64,000 bases of DNA from Serratia fonticola (lineage in GTDB: Bacteria > Pseudomonadota > Gammaproteobacteria > Enterobacterales > Enterobacteriaceae): contig NZ_CP011254.1 in NCBI RefSeq assembly GCF_001006005.1, positions 1,984,001 through 2,048,000 on the forward strand, given 5' to 3'. Positions within the stretch are counted from its first letter, which is position 1, and every line of letters starts with the position of its first letter. The translations under genes were made by a program, and so were the position numbers. Below the pieces are notes generated by a model, which made no database searches, was not told the origin of the DNA, and worked only from the letters and a program-made list of their open reading frames with translations. Below are positions 26,444 to 35,899 of the stretch, piece by piece.

Positions 26444-28087
26444 TTATAATCGTTTCTCTTGCGGATAGAGGCGGCGGGCCTCAGCATGCAGTTGTTCTGC
26501 TCGGATGGTATTACCCAAAAGCTGGTTAACGACGCTTAGATTGATATAAACGTTCACATCTGGCGTATGGCAGAGATAGCTTTCGCCCCAAACAAGATAA
26601 TCGTGCAGTACCTGCACTTGCTGGCTCTGAGCGTAATTCATCAAACCAGCCAGTTTTTCATCATATCTTTGCCGTTGTTGCCATGGGTGAGGGTGAATAA
26701 GACGTTGGTAGCGGGCGATATTTTTTAGCCCCTCACGCTCTACGGCGGTAATCACCTGGCTGACATACAGCCCATTGAGCAGATAGATCAGGCAAAACAG
26801 CGCCACGCTCACCAGCCCCCAGCGCAAACCTTGAACGGCGTGTCTTGGGGTAAGCGCTGAACGCCGTACGTCGCATACCCTCAGGATCAATAACAGCATG
26901 ATGCCGTGCAGGGCCGACTGATAAAGTGGCAACTCGACTTGCGTATGCAGCACAATCGGGACCATTAATAGCCAAGGGGACCGACTTAACCGCCCCAGCC
27001 AGCCATGTCTGAACCGGGTCCGCCTGACGTATAACCGAATCACGCCAACCACGATTAACCCCACCGCCGCCAGCCCAACCAGCCCACCTTCAACTCCCCA
27101 GAAGAGTAATTCGTTATGTGGGTGTGCCATCTGAAAGCTTTCCTGCGTAGCTGGCAGTATACGGTGGGCGTAGTGGATAAACTCCGCTGAAAACAAGCCA
27201 TAACCCCAGCCAAGCCAAGGCTTATCCGCGATCATCGCCAGGCAGATTTGCCAAACCTGTAAACGGTAACTGAGGGTAGAGCCCTGCGTCACATCGCGTG
27301 CTGCGCCATCATGCCACTGGCTGAGCAAGGCAAATATCACCCCCAAACCGATCAGACCGATTGCCAAAACGCACCGATGGCGATCTAGCCGCCATAGGAC
27401 CCACAGTTGTAACGGCGTGACCAACAGTGCGGCTAGTAGCCCAATGCGCGATCCGATCAGCACCAATAGCAGCGGTGCCATCACCAGCATCATTGCCGCG
27501 GCCCATTGCACCCAATGCGATCGTCGCATGCCAATTTTTGGCATCCATAGATAGAGTGCCAGCGCGAGTCCGGTCGCCATAAAGCTGGCCATGACGTTCC
27601 ACTGCTGAAAAATGCCATAAGGGCGGTTCAGCAGCGTGTTGTAGCCCATAAAGTTATCCGCGATGAACAGGTAATACTGAGCAATACCCAATCCGGCCTG
27701 AGCCACCGTGAGTAATAAACAGCCCTGCATAACCCATGTGCGCATTGCCCGGGTAAAGCGGTATTGTAATAGGGCAAAATAGAATGCCAGCCCCAGGCCT
27801 AATCCCATCATCCGAGAGGCAATGACGTTGAACTCGCCCGTACCGCTGTTCAACCAGGGCAATCCCGTTAATATCACGCCGCCTGCCAGCAGCCATCGCG
27901 AGCAAGATGAGTACATTAACGCCGAACGGCATTGAACCAAACTGGCTATCACCATCAGGCTCATCCATGCGGCAATGACCATATTAACAGGCAGAAAAAA
28001 TCCGCTGCCCCCCCGGTTTGGCCAATAGCACACCGAGGCAAGCAAAAGCGTTGCCAGAGCTAGATGGCGAAATTTGAAAAGCATCAT
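26444..28087 (-). CDS. PglL/WaaL-like O-oligosaccharyltransferase or O-antigen ligase
   Basis: The 547-residue membrane protein has about twelve hydrophobic segments. The central Wzy_C region contains LIGSRIGLLAALLVTPLQLWVLW. A long periplasmic loop has WLGWGYGLFSAEFIHYA and AHPHNELLFWGVEGGLVG, the His-rich motif of O-antigen ligases and PglL enzymes. The C-terminal periplasmic part (about 425-547: IARYQRLIHPHPWQQRQRYDEKLA, TPDVNVYINLSVVNQLLGN) matches the Wzy_C_2/PglL type, favouring protein O-glycosylation over LPS ligation. No sugar-synthesis genes surround it. It sits between two fimbrial clusters, so pilins or adhesins are possible acceptors (inference). Confidence 0.75.
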   Translation of the reverse strand: MMLFKFRHLALATLLLASVCYWPNRGGSGFFLPVNMVIAAWMSLMVIASLVQCRSALMYSSCSRWLLAGGVILTGLPWLNSGTGEFNVIASRMMGLGLGLAFYFALLQYRFTRAMRTWVMQGCLLLTVAQAGLGIAQYYLFIADNFMGYNTLLNRPYGIFQQWNVMASFMATGLALALYLWMPKIGMRRSHWVQWAAAMMLVMAPLLLVLIGSRIGLLAALLVTPLQLWVLWRLDRHRCVLAIGLIGLGVIFALLSQWHDGAARDVTQGSTLSYRLQVWQICLAMIADKPWLGWGYGLFSAEFIHYAHRILPATQESFQMAHPHNELLFWGVEGGLVGLAAVGLIVVGVIRLYVRRTRFRHGWLGRLSRSPWLLMVPIVLHTQVELPLYQSALHGIMLLLILRVCDVRRSALTPRHAVQGLRWGLVSVALFCLIYLLNGLYVSQVITAVEREGLKNIARYQRLIHPHPWQQRQRYDEKLAGLMNYAQSQQVQVLHDYLVWGESYLCHTPDVNVYINLSVVNQLLGNTIRAEQLHAEARRLYPQEKRL

Positions 28088-28169
28088 TTAAAAATCAACT
28101 ATTACCGTGAGTACGGGTGTTATTCATATTTATACAGCCTATTTAAGTCAGGGGTTTATTATCAATGCC

Positions 28170-28970
28170 TTAAAAAGGTTCAATAACCAGTATGCTTGAG
28201 CCATAATAGACGCCACCCAACGTCAAATTAGAGAGCTTATCTTTAACGGCTAACGTTGAGCTACCCCCAGGCAAAGCAAACAGTGAACCTGGTGCTTTTC
28301 CATCAATAGTTAAATAGGATTTCCCCTCTGGTGTTAAGGGAATGTAGTCCAGATCGCCAATTAATTTAAGGCGCATTGTGGTACCACTGGAGCATTGAAC
28401 GTTAAGCGAGTCTTCGGCCGAATGGCCCTCGGCCTCCTTAAGGCTAATGGTACCGTGGTCAAGGACCAGCGTAGGGGAGATCAGTTTGCACCAATTGTTA
28501 GCCGGGGGTACATAAACACAACTTCCTGCCGGATAGACTGCTGATGCCCATGAGCTCCAGTAGGGTTTTGGCTGATTACTGTCTGCTGCGAAATAACCAA
28601 TACATTCCGTTACATTGAGTCGCCCTTGGTGGAACTCACTGGTTTTACTACCTGCGACTCCTGCGTGTAAACGGCGTGCTGCTTGCCCTATTGTTTCGTT
28701 CTTCCTTATCGGGGCACTTACCCCGGCACAACCTGCATAATCATTGCCATCCAGGTCGGCATGGCGATGCCCAAAGCAAATATATTTTCGATTGGGTAAA
28801 GTGTCGGCGCTGGGACCTATCTCGACAAGCATTTGGCTGAAGTTATATTTTGCTTGGTTATCATTAACAACCTCCACACTAATATCGGTAACCATAGGAT
28901 ACTGGCTAGCATAGAGTGGATGGACGTTAATGCCCCCTAAAAAAAACAACCACATTATTTTTTTTGACAT
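28170..28970 (-). CDS. MrpH-like zinc-binding tip adhesin, cluster II
   Basis: 266 residues with a signal region ending near LYASQYPMV. The N-terminal domain has an H-x-H motif in YICFGHRHADLDGNDYAGC (His68, His70) and a third His in SKTSEFHQGRLNVTECIGYF (His114). This matches in spacing the three zinc-ligating histidines reported for the MrpH tip adhesin of Proteus MR/P fimbriae. The C-terminal pilin domain starts near WCKLISPTLVLDHGTISL and ends YYGSSILVIEPF. It is the last gene of the minus-strand operon, as mrpH is among the structural genes. Zinc-dependent binding is therefore predicted. Confidence 0.8.
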   Translation of the reverse strand: MSKKIMWLFFLGGINVHPLYASQYPMVTDISVEVVNDNQAKYNFSQMLVEIGPSADTLPNRKYICFGHRHADLDGNDYAGCAGVSAPIRKNETIGQAARRLHAGVAGSKTSEFHQGRLNVTECIGYFAADSNQPKPYWSSWASAVYPAGSCVYVPPANNWCKLISPTLVLDHGTISLKEAEGHSAEDSLNVQCSSGTTMRLKLIGDLDYIPLTPEGKSYLTIDGKAPGSLFALPGGSSTLAVKDKLSNLTLGGVYYGSSILVIEPF

Positions 28971-29099
28971 TTTTACTTTCCCAATACAGCGTAATACGTC
29001 AATGATATCGTCATTAGCAGCGGTGATTTTTAATCATCCGGCCGCTACCCTATGCATATTGATAGTGACAAACAGTGAAGTTATTCACGGGGATTTATT

Positions 29100-29657
29100 T
29101 CACTGATATTCCAGATTGAATGTAGCTACTGCACTAAACGGCCCGCGCTCAATGCTCTCGTTAGCGATAGCTTCTGGCTCACCCTGCAAATAAGCATGGA
29201 CGGTAATGGCATTGCTTCCCGGCACTAGCGGGTAGGCTTTTCCACTTTTATTGAGCGGTAAAAACTTACCCTCTGGTGTTTCCATACCGATGGCAACGCC
29301 GGAAGCCTGGCTACCGGCTGCCAATGCCAACATCCCGGTTAGATGCGGGTTTTCTATCCCACTAAAGGCGAAAGTCACCACATTACCCAGGCTGAGATCG
29401 CACTGAGTCAGATTAATAACAAACGCCTTGCCGGTGGTACGTTGGTTCAGATACAGGTATTTATCGATCACCGTACCAAAATCCAACGCCACGTTTTCCT
29501 CTCCCGGTGGGATCACGCAGGGTTCGGCTACTAGTGCACCGTGAAAACGCATGTTGACCTCACTGTGTGCCTGATGGCTCAACAATAGGCACGACATCAA
29601 CAGGCCCACATAGCGTAAGGGGAGATGACAACGACGGGTTTTTGGTTTGGTCATCAT
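29100..29657 (-). CDS. Minor fimbrial subunit (MrpG-like), cluster II
   Basis: 185 residues (ATG 29654 also possible). Signal about LRYVGLLMSCLLLSHQAHS, pilin start EVNMRFHGALVAEPCVIPPGEENVALDFGTVIDKYLYLNQRT, second Cys in INLTQCDLSLGN, ending VATFNLEYQ. It is nearly the same in layout as the protein at 58373 (shared FGTVIDKYLYLN). It overlaps the preceding gene by 4 bases. Confidence 0.85.
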   Translation of the reverse strand: MMTKPKTRRCHLPLRYVGLLMSCLLLSHQAHSEVNMRFHGALVAEPCVIPPGEENVALDFGTVIDKYLYLNQRTTGKAFVINLTQCDLSLGNVVTFAFSGIENPHLTGMLALAAGSQASGVAIGMETPEGKFLPLNKSGKAYPLVPGSNAITVHAYLQGEPEAIANESIERGPFSAVATFNLEYQ

Positions 29658-30142
29658 TGATACTCCGCCCGTAGTGTTGCTGTGGCCTCAAATGCGCCCT
29701 CCGTCAACGTGCTACCGGGAGCTTTCACCGGAACCGCCTCCAACACTGGCAGGTTATTCGGGTCAACCGGCAGCGCCTTGTTTAAAATAAACGGCTGGCC
29801 GTTTTGGTACAGACGGATGCCTAAATCAACCTTCTCTTGAGTCTGTACCGCGGCATCATCAAACCCGGTAGGTGTACCTGTTAACAGCAAGGTCATATCC
29901 CATTTCCCTGCACCGTCTTCACAGTGAATAGGATAATCTACCGTTTGCCGGTAGTTGATGCCGTCCACTTTGTTGACGCCAATGCGTTCACCAAAATCCA
30001 CATCAATTTTGATACCGTTGTTAATGGTGCAGGGCGGTGGAGCGATCAGGGTGCCATGAAAATTCATATTATCAGCAGCTTGCGCTAACGTACTGGCCCC
30101 GACGCCAGCCAAAAATAGCATCACAGTTCCATATACATTCAT
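29654..30142 (-). CDS. Minor fimbrial subunit (MrpF-like, second copy), cluster II
   Basis: 162 residues from ATG 30142 (AGGAG seven bases upstream; GTG 30160 is the other option). Signal MNVYGTVMLFLAGVGASTLAQA, then DNMNFHGTLIAPPPCTINNGIKIDVDFGERIGVNKVDG. The V(N/T)KVDGxxY element recurs in the neighbour at 30157 and in 57834, marking the MrpF-type adaptor family. It ends EATATLRAEYQ. Confidence 0.85.
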   Translation of the reverse strand: MNVYGTVMLFLAGVGASTLAQAADNMNFHGTLIAPPPCTINNGIKIDVDFGERIGVNKVDGINYRQTVDYPIHCEDGAGKWDMTLLLTGTPTGFDDAAVQTQEKVDLGIRLYQNGQPFILNKALPVDPNNLPVLEAVPVKAPGSTLTEGAFEATATLRAEYQ

Positions 30143-30156
30143 CCGCGTTCTCCTCT

Positions 30157-30663
30157 TCACTGCACATCAATCTTCAGGGTGGCTACTGCGGAAAACTTGC
30201 CCGCCGCTAATGTGGTTCCTGTCTTTTTCACGGGAACAGCCTGCACTACCGGGGCGGATGGATAGGTGAAGTTAAGCCAGCTATTCACCGGAAAACGAGC
30301 GTTATTCGCCCAAAGTTCAATGCCCAAATCGCTCTGCTGCGCGGTAGCCAGTGCCGCAGGATTAAATCCTGTCGGTTCGCCCTGTATCTGTAGCCGCAAC
30401 GCGTTAGTATTGCCCCCAGTGCATTGCAGTGAGTATTTCACTGGCTGCATGTAGTTCTTACCGTCGACTTTATTGGTCATGACCTCATCGCCAAAATTGA
30501 CCTCAATGGGCTGATTGCCGTTAATGACACAGCTTGGCGGGTTGAGCACCGTTGCTTTTACCGTCACGGTAGTAAAGGCAATAGCCAGGGGGCCTGTCAG
30601 CAGCAGCGTTGCCCCCAGAAGTACCGTCAGTAAATAGCGCTGCACTTTATCCCCCCTAGTCAT
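30157..30663 (-). CDS. Minor fimbrial subunit (MrpF-like), cluster II
   Basis: 168 residues. Signal VQRYLLTVLLGATLLLTGPLAIA, then FTTVTVKATVLNPPSCVINGNQPIEVNFGDEVMTNKVDGKNY, ending VATLKIDVQ. Its start overlaps the end of the MrpE-like gene by 8 bases. It is the closest relative of the next gene downstream, so the pair probably arose by tandem duplication. Confidence 0.85.
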   Translation of the reverse strand: MTRGDKVQRYLLTVLLGATLLLTGPLAIAFTTVTVKATVLNPPSCVINGNQPIEVNFGDEVMTNKVDGKNYMQPVKYSLQCTGGNTNALRLQIQGEPTGFNPAALATAQQSDLGIELWANNARFPVNSWLNFTYPSAPVVQAVPVKKTGTTLAAGKFSAVATLKIDVQ

Positions 30664-31294
30664 AATGAAGCCTAAAGTTCACCTGAGCCCAGAAAGCCCC
30701 GGCCACTAAGGGGGCGGATGTTCGCTCAGGGGTCACGGTGTAGGTCAGTATGTTTTGCCCCGGTGTTAACCATAGTGGAGCGCCACGGCTACCCAAACGC
30801 ACATCCCGCCCCAGCGAGTCCGTCAGGCGCAGCGCTAATCCTTCAGCACCTTGCACCTTTACCAACTGCGGATTATCCGCATCTGCTGGCGCAACAAAGC
30901 TTACCGAGACTGCGGGTTGATTGGGGCTCCACAGCCGGTTACCGGTTCGATGGTCACGGTTATCGGCCGGGCCAGGCAGACAGTCTTGCAGTTTCAGATG
31001 TACAGCAATCGGTGTGCCGCGTGCGCCCAGATGGCGTAGCCGCCCGGTCCCTATCTCTCCTAACGCAATCTCCTGCCAAGCGGAAACCATCTCCAGACGG
31101 CAGGCGCTTTCGGTCAGGGAACCCTGAACACGCAGCACACCATTGGCCCCCTCAACCTCCCAGTGGTCCGCCGCTTGTAGCGTATTGCCGAATACCAATG
31201 GCAACATGATAAGTGCAGCAAATCGGATTAGCAGAGATTGCCGGGGACGGTATAAAGACCAGGAATAGCCAGTAATCCATTGTTTTATTTGCAT
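30656..31294 (-). CDS. Fimbrial subunit (MrpE-like), cluster II
   Basis: 212 residues. Signal region IRFAALIMLPLVFGNTLQA, then ADHWEVEGANGVLRVQGSLTESACRLEMVSAWQEIALGEIGTGRL, second Cys in LQDCLPGPADNRD, and C-terminal AGAFWAQVNFRLHYD. Length and the WEVEGANG(V/T)L start are shared with the cluster III protein at 56584. GGAGCG precedes the ATG. Confidence 0.85.
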   Translation of the reverse strand: MQIKQWITGYSWSLYRPRQSLLIRFAALIMLPLVFGNTLQAADHWEVEGANGVLRVQGSLTESACRLEMVSAWQEIALGEIGTGRLRHLGARGTPIAVHLKLQDCLPGPADNRDHRTGNRLWSPNQPAVSVSFVAPADADNPQLVKVQGAEGLALRLTDSLGRDVRLGSRGAPLWLTPGQNILTYTVTPERTSAPLVAGAFWAQVNFRLHYD

Positions 31295-31328
31295 GTGTCG
31301 CTCCTTTGCACAGGATCCCGCTCGGCTA

Positions 31329-32075
31329 TCACTCTTTCACTGGCGTGGCTTGGCAACTGCCGTTGCTGCAGCTGAATTTGAGCTGCGGACGGCCACCATA
31401 GTCATTGATGTAAGTGAGTACCGGGCTATTTCCCAAGCCGCTGGCTTTGAGTAGCGCTGACCCTTTGGGTTCGACCATCAGCGGTTCAAACCCTGCTGCC
31501 GATTGACCTTTCACGCTATTGCTAGCGTCGACAATGGTCACAAAATACGGCGTTGGGTTTTTCACCTGATACTGAGCCCCCTGTTTGCTCAGGGTGATTT
31601 TCTCCTGATACGGGGAGGCCATCTCGGTGGTGGTCTGCATTAAGGTCTTTGGCCGATAAAACAGTTTGATACGCGTTTGCAGCGCGATTTGCAGCGTGTT
31701 CGGTTTATCGCTACGCGGTGGGATTTCACGCAGGTTAAAATAAAACAGCGATTCACGATCCTGAGGGAGCGCGTTGGCTGCTGGCAGTCCTTGTACTTTC
31801 ACCTGGCTTTTAGCGCCTGGCTCAATACGTTGTACGGGTGGCAATACGGTTAACGGACTAGTGATTTTGTTGCCCTTGGCATCTTCAATCCAACCCTGCG
31901 CCAAATACGGTAGCTGCTTATTTTCATTGCTGATGTTCAGGCTTACTGACTTCTGGCTACCGTCATAAATGACCCGGGTACGATCAAGGGCGATCGCGGC
32001 CTGCGCCGCAGGCACAGCCAAAATGCACAATAGAGCGCTGACGATCGGTACTGTTTTTAGGGTTAGTTTGGTCAT
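31329..32075 (-). CDS. Periplasmic fimbrial chaperone (MrpD-like), cluster II
   Basis: 248 residues from ATG 32075; an upstream in-frame ATG at 32102 is less likely. Signal MTKLTLKTVPIVSALLCILAVPAAQA, mature AIALDRTRVIYDGSQKSVSLNISN, and chaperone signature QIALQTRIKLFYRPKTL. It ends with a Cys pair (FSCSNGSCQ). Very similar to the cluster III chaperone, so cross-assembly is conceivable. Confidence 0.92.
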   Translation of the reverse strand: MTKLTLKTVPIVSALLCILAVPAAQAAIALDRTRVIYDGSQKSVSLNISNENKQLPYLAQGWIEDAKGNKITSPLTVLPPVQRIEPGAKSQVKVQGLPAANALPQDRESLFYFNLREIPPRSDKPNTLQIALQTRIKLFYRPKTLMQTTTEMASPYQEKITLSKQGAQYQVKNPTPYFVTIVDASNSVKGQSAAGFEPLMVEPKGSALLKASGLGNSPVLTYINDYGGRPQLKFSCSNGSCQATPVKE

Positions 32076-32105
32076 ATCTATCTCGTTAAAATTTAATGGC
32101 AAAAG

Positions 32106-34649
32106 TTATCGCTCCGGTTCGTTGCCTGCATTGGTCGGTTGACGACACAGCAGCAACAGATCCGGCAAATTACTCACGGCACGTTTAGGCAGCGCAGGCG
32201 GCAGGTCAATGACGCATTTGGTCGCGCCCGCCCAGTGCACCCTCATTTTTTCACCGGCATTAATGCCGCTCAGATAAACACTCCCGCCGTCGTTAACAAT
32301 GCCCACTTCCTGTTGCTTGCGGTTGAGAATGGAAGCTCCAAACGGTGGGTGAGAGCCGTCCGCCAGGCGGATCACCGCCATCGCTTTTTCCCCCGCCACT
32401 ACATCAAAGCGCCGATAGCCAATTGCCCCTTCGGTTAACGTAGCCTGCACAACAGAGCGAGTGGCTTCGGCGTTATCCGGCAACCTATCCAAATCAATGC
32501 TGACCTTATTGCGGTAATAGCTATTGACGTCTGACACCACGGCATTACCAAAGCGGTTAGTGCGAGCTGTGGAGCCATAACCCCGGATCGGGATACCCGC
32601 CACGCCGTCGGTATCCACTAAAATACGCGTACCGCCCAGAGTGCCCGAGCGGTGTAATGCCGCGCCTTTCGCCGTGGCGGTTGCCCCACCTTGTAGTGAT
32701 AGCCCCAGCGAGGTATAACGCCCCTCCTGGTAACCGGCATTAGCCCCTATTTGCGCCGCATCCCCTTGATGGCTGTAGTAGCCACTGGCCATCACCCCGT
32801 TGCGGGAAGTCCCCGAGTTGATCTGATAGAAGTCATGGTCATTAATATTGTCGTAATAACTCAACTGATGGGTATTATCATTACTGCTCAGTGAGCTGTA
32901 ATAACTTAGCGATCCGCTATGGCCAAATGGCATGGTCAGGGAGATATACATACCGTCATCATTGCTATTGTTATTCTTGTTGCGGTAACCGGTCAGCGAC
33001 AGGCTCATATTCTTAAACTGGCCCAGATCAAAATAGCGGGATAACGTCAGGCTGTAGTTATCGCTAGCTGGCCGATCCCAATAGGTCTGGTGGTTGTAGT
33101 TCAGGTAAGCGCTCAGCCCCAGATCGCGTAACTGCTGGTTAAAGGTTATGGTGTACATCTCTTTACTACTGTGTGAACGGACGCCGTAAGTTCGCGCATC
33201 CAGATATTCACTCATGGTCATATAATTGCGCTCAGAGAAGCGATAGCCGGCAAAGGTCACCTGGCTGTCATAATCATCAAAGCGCTTGGAATAGCTCAGA
33301 CGGTAGGAACTGCCGCTCAGTGTCGCTTTTTCGTGCGGTAAACTGGCTCGTGATTGCGTCATATCAAACGACAGTGCACCCAGCAGCATTAAGTCACGAC
33401 CGATCCCGACTGCGAGGGCGTTATAATCTCCCCCTACCACGCCGCCACCATACATTGACCAGCCATTACTGACCCCCCAGGAGAATTCTCCGGTGGTAAA
33501 TAATGGGCCGTTAATATGATGTTGGAAGTCAGATGGCCGCCCCGCGGCGACTTTATAACGCACTGATCCTGGCCGGGTCAGATACGGAATACTGGCTGTC
33601 TCCATTTGGAATTCCCGAACGCTGCCGTCCTGTTCCTCAATACGGATATCCAAACGCCCGGATACCGCATCGTTGATATCCTGGATACGGAAGGGTCCGG
33701 TAGCCACATAGGTTTCCTGCAACACGCGCCCTTGTTGGCTAATGACAACTTTGGCATTGGTGCGTGCTACCCCGTTGATCTCAGGAGCGTAACCCCGCAG
33801 GTTGGGGGGTAACATATTGTCATCACTCACCAGGCTGAGCCCGGCGAAGCGGAAGCTGTCAAAAATGTCGGAGGTCAGGTAATCCTCCCCCATTGTCAGC
33901 TTGGCTCTCAAGCGCGGAATCGCCCGATAGGCGTAATAACGGCTCCAGTCCCAGTTAGTCCGCGTTGGGCTTTTACCTTGATGGGCATACTGGGTTTGCC
34001 AGTCGGCCCGTAAGCGCCAAGCACCCAGATTAGCGCCGAGGGTACCATTACCATTCACGCTGTAGCCTTGGTTGTGATCCTTCAACTGGCGTTGCGTTTG
34101 TGCATTGACGTTGTAATCCACCAGTAACCCTGGGATACCTTCTTCCCAGCGTGATGGCGGATCCCAGTCCGCCGAGGTATATTCCAGATACACCTGCGGC
34201 AGGTTGATAGACATCGTCGATGTGCCAAGATCGCCCTGAGCCGTCATTCCCGGCAGGCTGCTGAGTACCAGGCATTGTCCCTGATCCCACCAGGTGAGGT
34301 CGGCCTGGGCTGTCGGTTTTAATCCGAACTGTTCAACCAACTCGGGGCTAATACAAACCTCACTGCCGTTTGGGTCGTTATCCGGAGGCGTAAACCTGAC
34401 CGTCTGCTCCGGTAGTTCCTGCATATTGATCTTGACTAACATGGTGTAATTCCCCGGCATAATAAAACCACTGCGGGAAAATCGCCCCAAATCAATATTT
34501 TCGCGCTCTTTCACATCTAATATGTCGGTATTGAACTGGATATCATCTGCATGCGCACGGATAATACCACCACTTAAAATGAAGGTAATCAAGACGCCTA
34601 GCACACTCGGGCGTGAAGGTAATAATCTCAAATAAGACAAAGTCATCAT
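32106..34649 (-). CDS. Outer-membrane fimbrial usher (MrpC-like), cluster II
   Basis: 847 residues. After the signal comes DDIQFNTDILDVKERENIDLGRFSRSGFIMPGNYTM (N-terminal domain). Then VYLEYTSADWDPPSRWEEGIPGLLVDYNVNAQ, LTMGEDYLTSDIFDSFRFAGLSLVSDDNMLPPNLRGYAPEING and the plug VVISQQGRVLQETYVATGPF. C-terminal domains include VRYKVAAG and AVIRLADGSHPPFGASILNRKQQEVGIVNDGGSVYLSG. Strongly similar to the usher at 53112 along its length. The ATG may be 34649 or 34646. Confidence 0.93.
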   Translation of the reverse strand: MMTLSYLRLLPSRPSVLGVLITFILSGGIIRAHADDIQFNTDILDVKERENIDLGRFSRSGFIMPGNYTMLVKINMQELPEQTVRFTPPDNDPNGSEVCISPELVEQFGLKPTAQADLTWWDQGQCLVLSSLPGMTAQGDLGTSTMSINLPQVYLEYTSADWDPPSRWEEGIPGLLVDYNVNAQTQRQLKDHNQGYSVNGNGTLGANLGAWRLRADWQTQYAHQGKSPTRTNWDWSRYYAYRAIPRLRAKLTMGEDYLTSDIFDSFRFAGLSLVSDDNMLPPNLRGYAPEINGVARTNAKVVISQQGRVLQETYVATGPFRIQDINDAVSGRLDIRIEEQDGSVREFQMETASIPYLTRPGSVRYKVAAGRPSDFQHHINGPLFTTGEFSWGVSNGWSMYGGGVVGGDYNALAVGIGRDLMLLGALSFDMTQSRASLPHEKATLSGSSYRLSYSKRFDDYDSQVTFAGYRFSERNYMTMSEYLDARTYGVRSHSSKEMYTITFNQQLRDLGLSAYLNYNHQTYWDRPASDNYSLTLSRYFDLGQFKNMSLSLTGYRNKNNNSNDDGMYISLTMPFGHSGSLSYYSSLSSNDNTHQLSYYDNINDHDFYQINSGTSRNGVMASGYYSHQGDAAQIGANAGYQEGRYTSLGLSLQGGATATAKGAALHRSGTLGGTRILVDTDGVAGIPIRGYGSTARTNRFGNAVVSDVNSYYRNKVSIDLDRLPDNAEATRSVVQATLTEGAIGYRRFDVVAGEKAMAVIRLADGSHPPFGASILNRKQQEVGIVNDGGSVYLSGINAGEKMRVHWAGATKCVIDLPPALPKRAVSNLPDLLLLCRQPTNAGNEPER

Positions 34650-34757
34650 CCTTGGACCTTTTAATTACCACCCATACTTGGCTTTGTGGTTTTAAATTTT
34701 GTTCTTAGCCAAAAATAAATGGAGAGCGATTGATTACCGGCTTATCACATACTGGCT

Positions 34758-35297
34758 TCAGTAATAATCCATTTTAAAACGTAATGCAGACGTATAATTT
34801 CCTGGGTGTAAAACCTGTTGATTGCTGACCAACCGTAATGAATAGTTCAGCCGCATATCTCCAGCCAGGATCCTGCTGGCCGGGAGTGGGCTGCCGGGTA
34901 AGGCAACATTGCCTTTATCGTCGATAATTTCAAGTGCCACTCCTTTAGCTTGTCCATCAACGGCAAATAAACCTGCATCATTCCTGCCGTCAAAAGTAAT
35001 TTTGAAATGTCGCCAGTTACTCAATGACGCGTTATGGCGTATTAGCGAGCAACGGACTAATTGAACAGCAAACAGTTGAGGTAAACCGCGACCATCACGA
35101 GCTATTTGGTTGAGCGGTAATGTTCCCATCTCAATGGTTTGATCGCGACTCAATGTATCAATAGCGCAAGCCGTTTCTATAATGGCTCCGTGCATATTTA
35201 CCCGTCCCCATGCCTCTACTGGAGCTGAATAGGCTAACGGACAGGCGGCTGAGAACAATAAGCAGCAGGCCAGAGTCTTATAGGCATTAACATTCAT
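34758..35297 (-). CDS. Fimbrial subunit (MrpB-like), cluster II
   Basis: 179 residues. Signal MNVNAYKTLACCLLFSAACPLAYS, mature start APVEAWGRVNMHGAIIETACAIDTLSRDQTIEMG, second Cys VQLVRCSLIRHN, ending TSALRFKMDYY. The WGRVNM(H/Q)GAII(E/D)TACAI start recurs in the cluster III protein at 52516. MrpB-type subunits are thought to terminate or anchor the fimbria. Confidence 0.88.
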   Translation of the reverse strand: MNVNAYKTLACCLLFSAACPLAYSAPVEAWGRVNMHGAIIETACAIDTLSRDQTIEMGTLPLNQIARDGRGLPQLFAVQLVRCSLIRHNASLSNWRHFKITFDGRNDAGLFAVDGQAKGVALEIIDDKGNVALPGSPLPASRILAGDMRLNYSLRLVSNQQVLHPGNYTSALRFKMDYY

Positions 35298-35368
35298 GGT
35301 TAGACTCCAGTATCACCGTGGAAAATAATGCATGCGGTTGCCCGCATGCATTGATCGCAAGCCGTATG

Positions 35369-35899
35369 TTACTGGTAGGCGAGGGTGAAATCGGCTACGC
35401 TGCTGAAGTCGCCAGGGACGATGGTTGCGGAAGCGCCGTCACCCTGCAGATAGGCAGAGAATACCAAGGTGTTAGAACCATCTTGGATACCCTGAGGTTT
35501 AGAAGCTTGACCCAGTTCAATCAGTTTGCCGGTACCGTCGGTAATCGCAATGCTGGCACCTTTCGCCGTACCGGTAATCCCCAACAGACCGTTGGCACCT
35601 TCTGCGCCGCTAAACGTGGTCAACACGGTTTTGGCCGTTGACAGGTTGCAACCTTCCAGGCGGATCTGGAAGTTCTTAGGAATAGAAGTGCCGGTGTTAT
35701 TATCAGCCTGCAATGCTACGTTCGATACCTGGCCTAAGTTAACCGTTTGGTCGATGGTTTCAGGGTCGATTGAGCATGGTGCATCAATGATTGAACCTTT
35801 GAAGGTGACAGAACCGTGACCTTGATCGGCTGCATTTGCACCGCCAGCAACCATTACTACGCCTAAACCTAATGCCATAACCAGTTGATTCAGTTTCAT
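35369..35899 (-). CDS. Major fimbrial subunit (MrpA-like), cluster II
   Basis: 176 residues from ATG 35899 with AAGGATAT upstream. Signal MKLNQLVMALGLGVVMVAGGANA, then ADQGHGSVTFKGSIIDAPCSIDPETIDQTVNLGQVSNVAL, second Cys RLEGCNLSTAK, ending SVADFTLAYQ. It is highly similar to the cluster III major pilin at 51891. First structural gene of the nine-gene operon; its promoter should lie in the gap shared with the divergent regulator. Confidence 0.92.
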   Translation of the reverse strand: MKLNQLVMALGLGVVMVAGGANAADQGHGSVTFKGSIIDAPCSIDPETIDQTVNLGQVSNVALQADNNTGTSIPKNFQIRLEGCNLSTAKTVLTTFSGAEGANGLLGITGTAKGASIAITDGTGKLIELGQASKPQGIQDGSNTLVFSAYLQGDGASATIVPGDFSSVADFTLAYQ

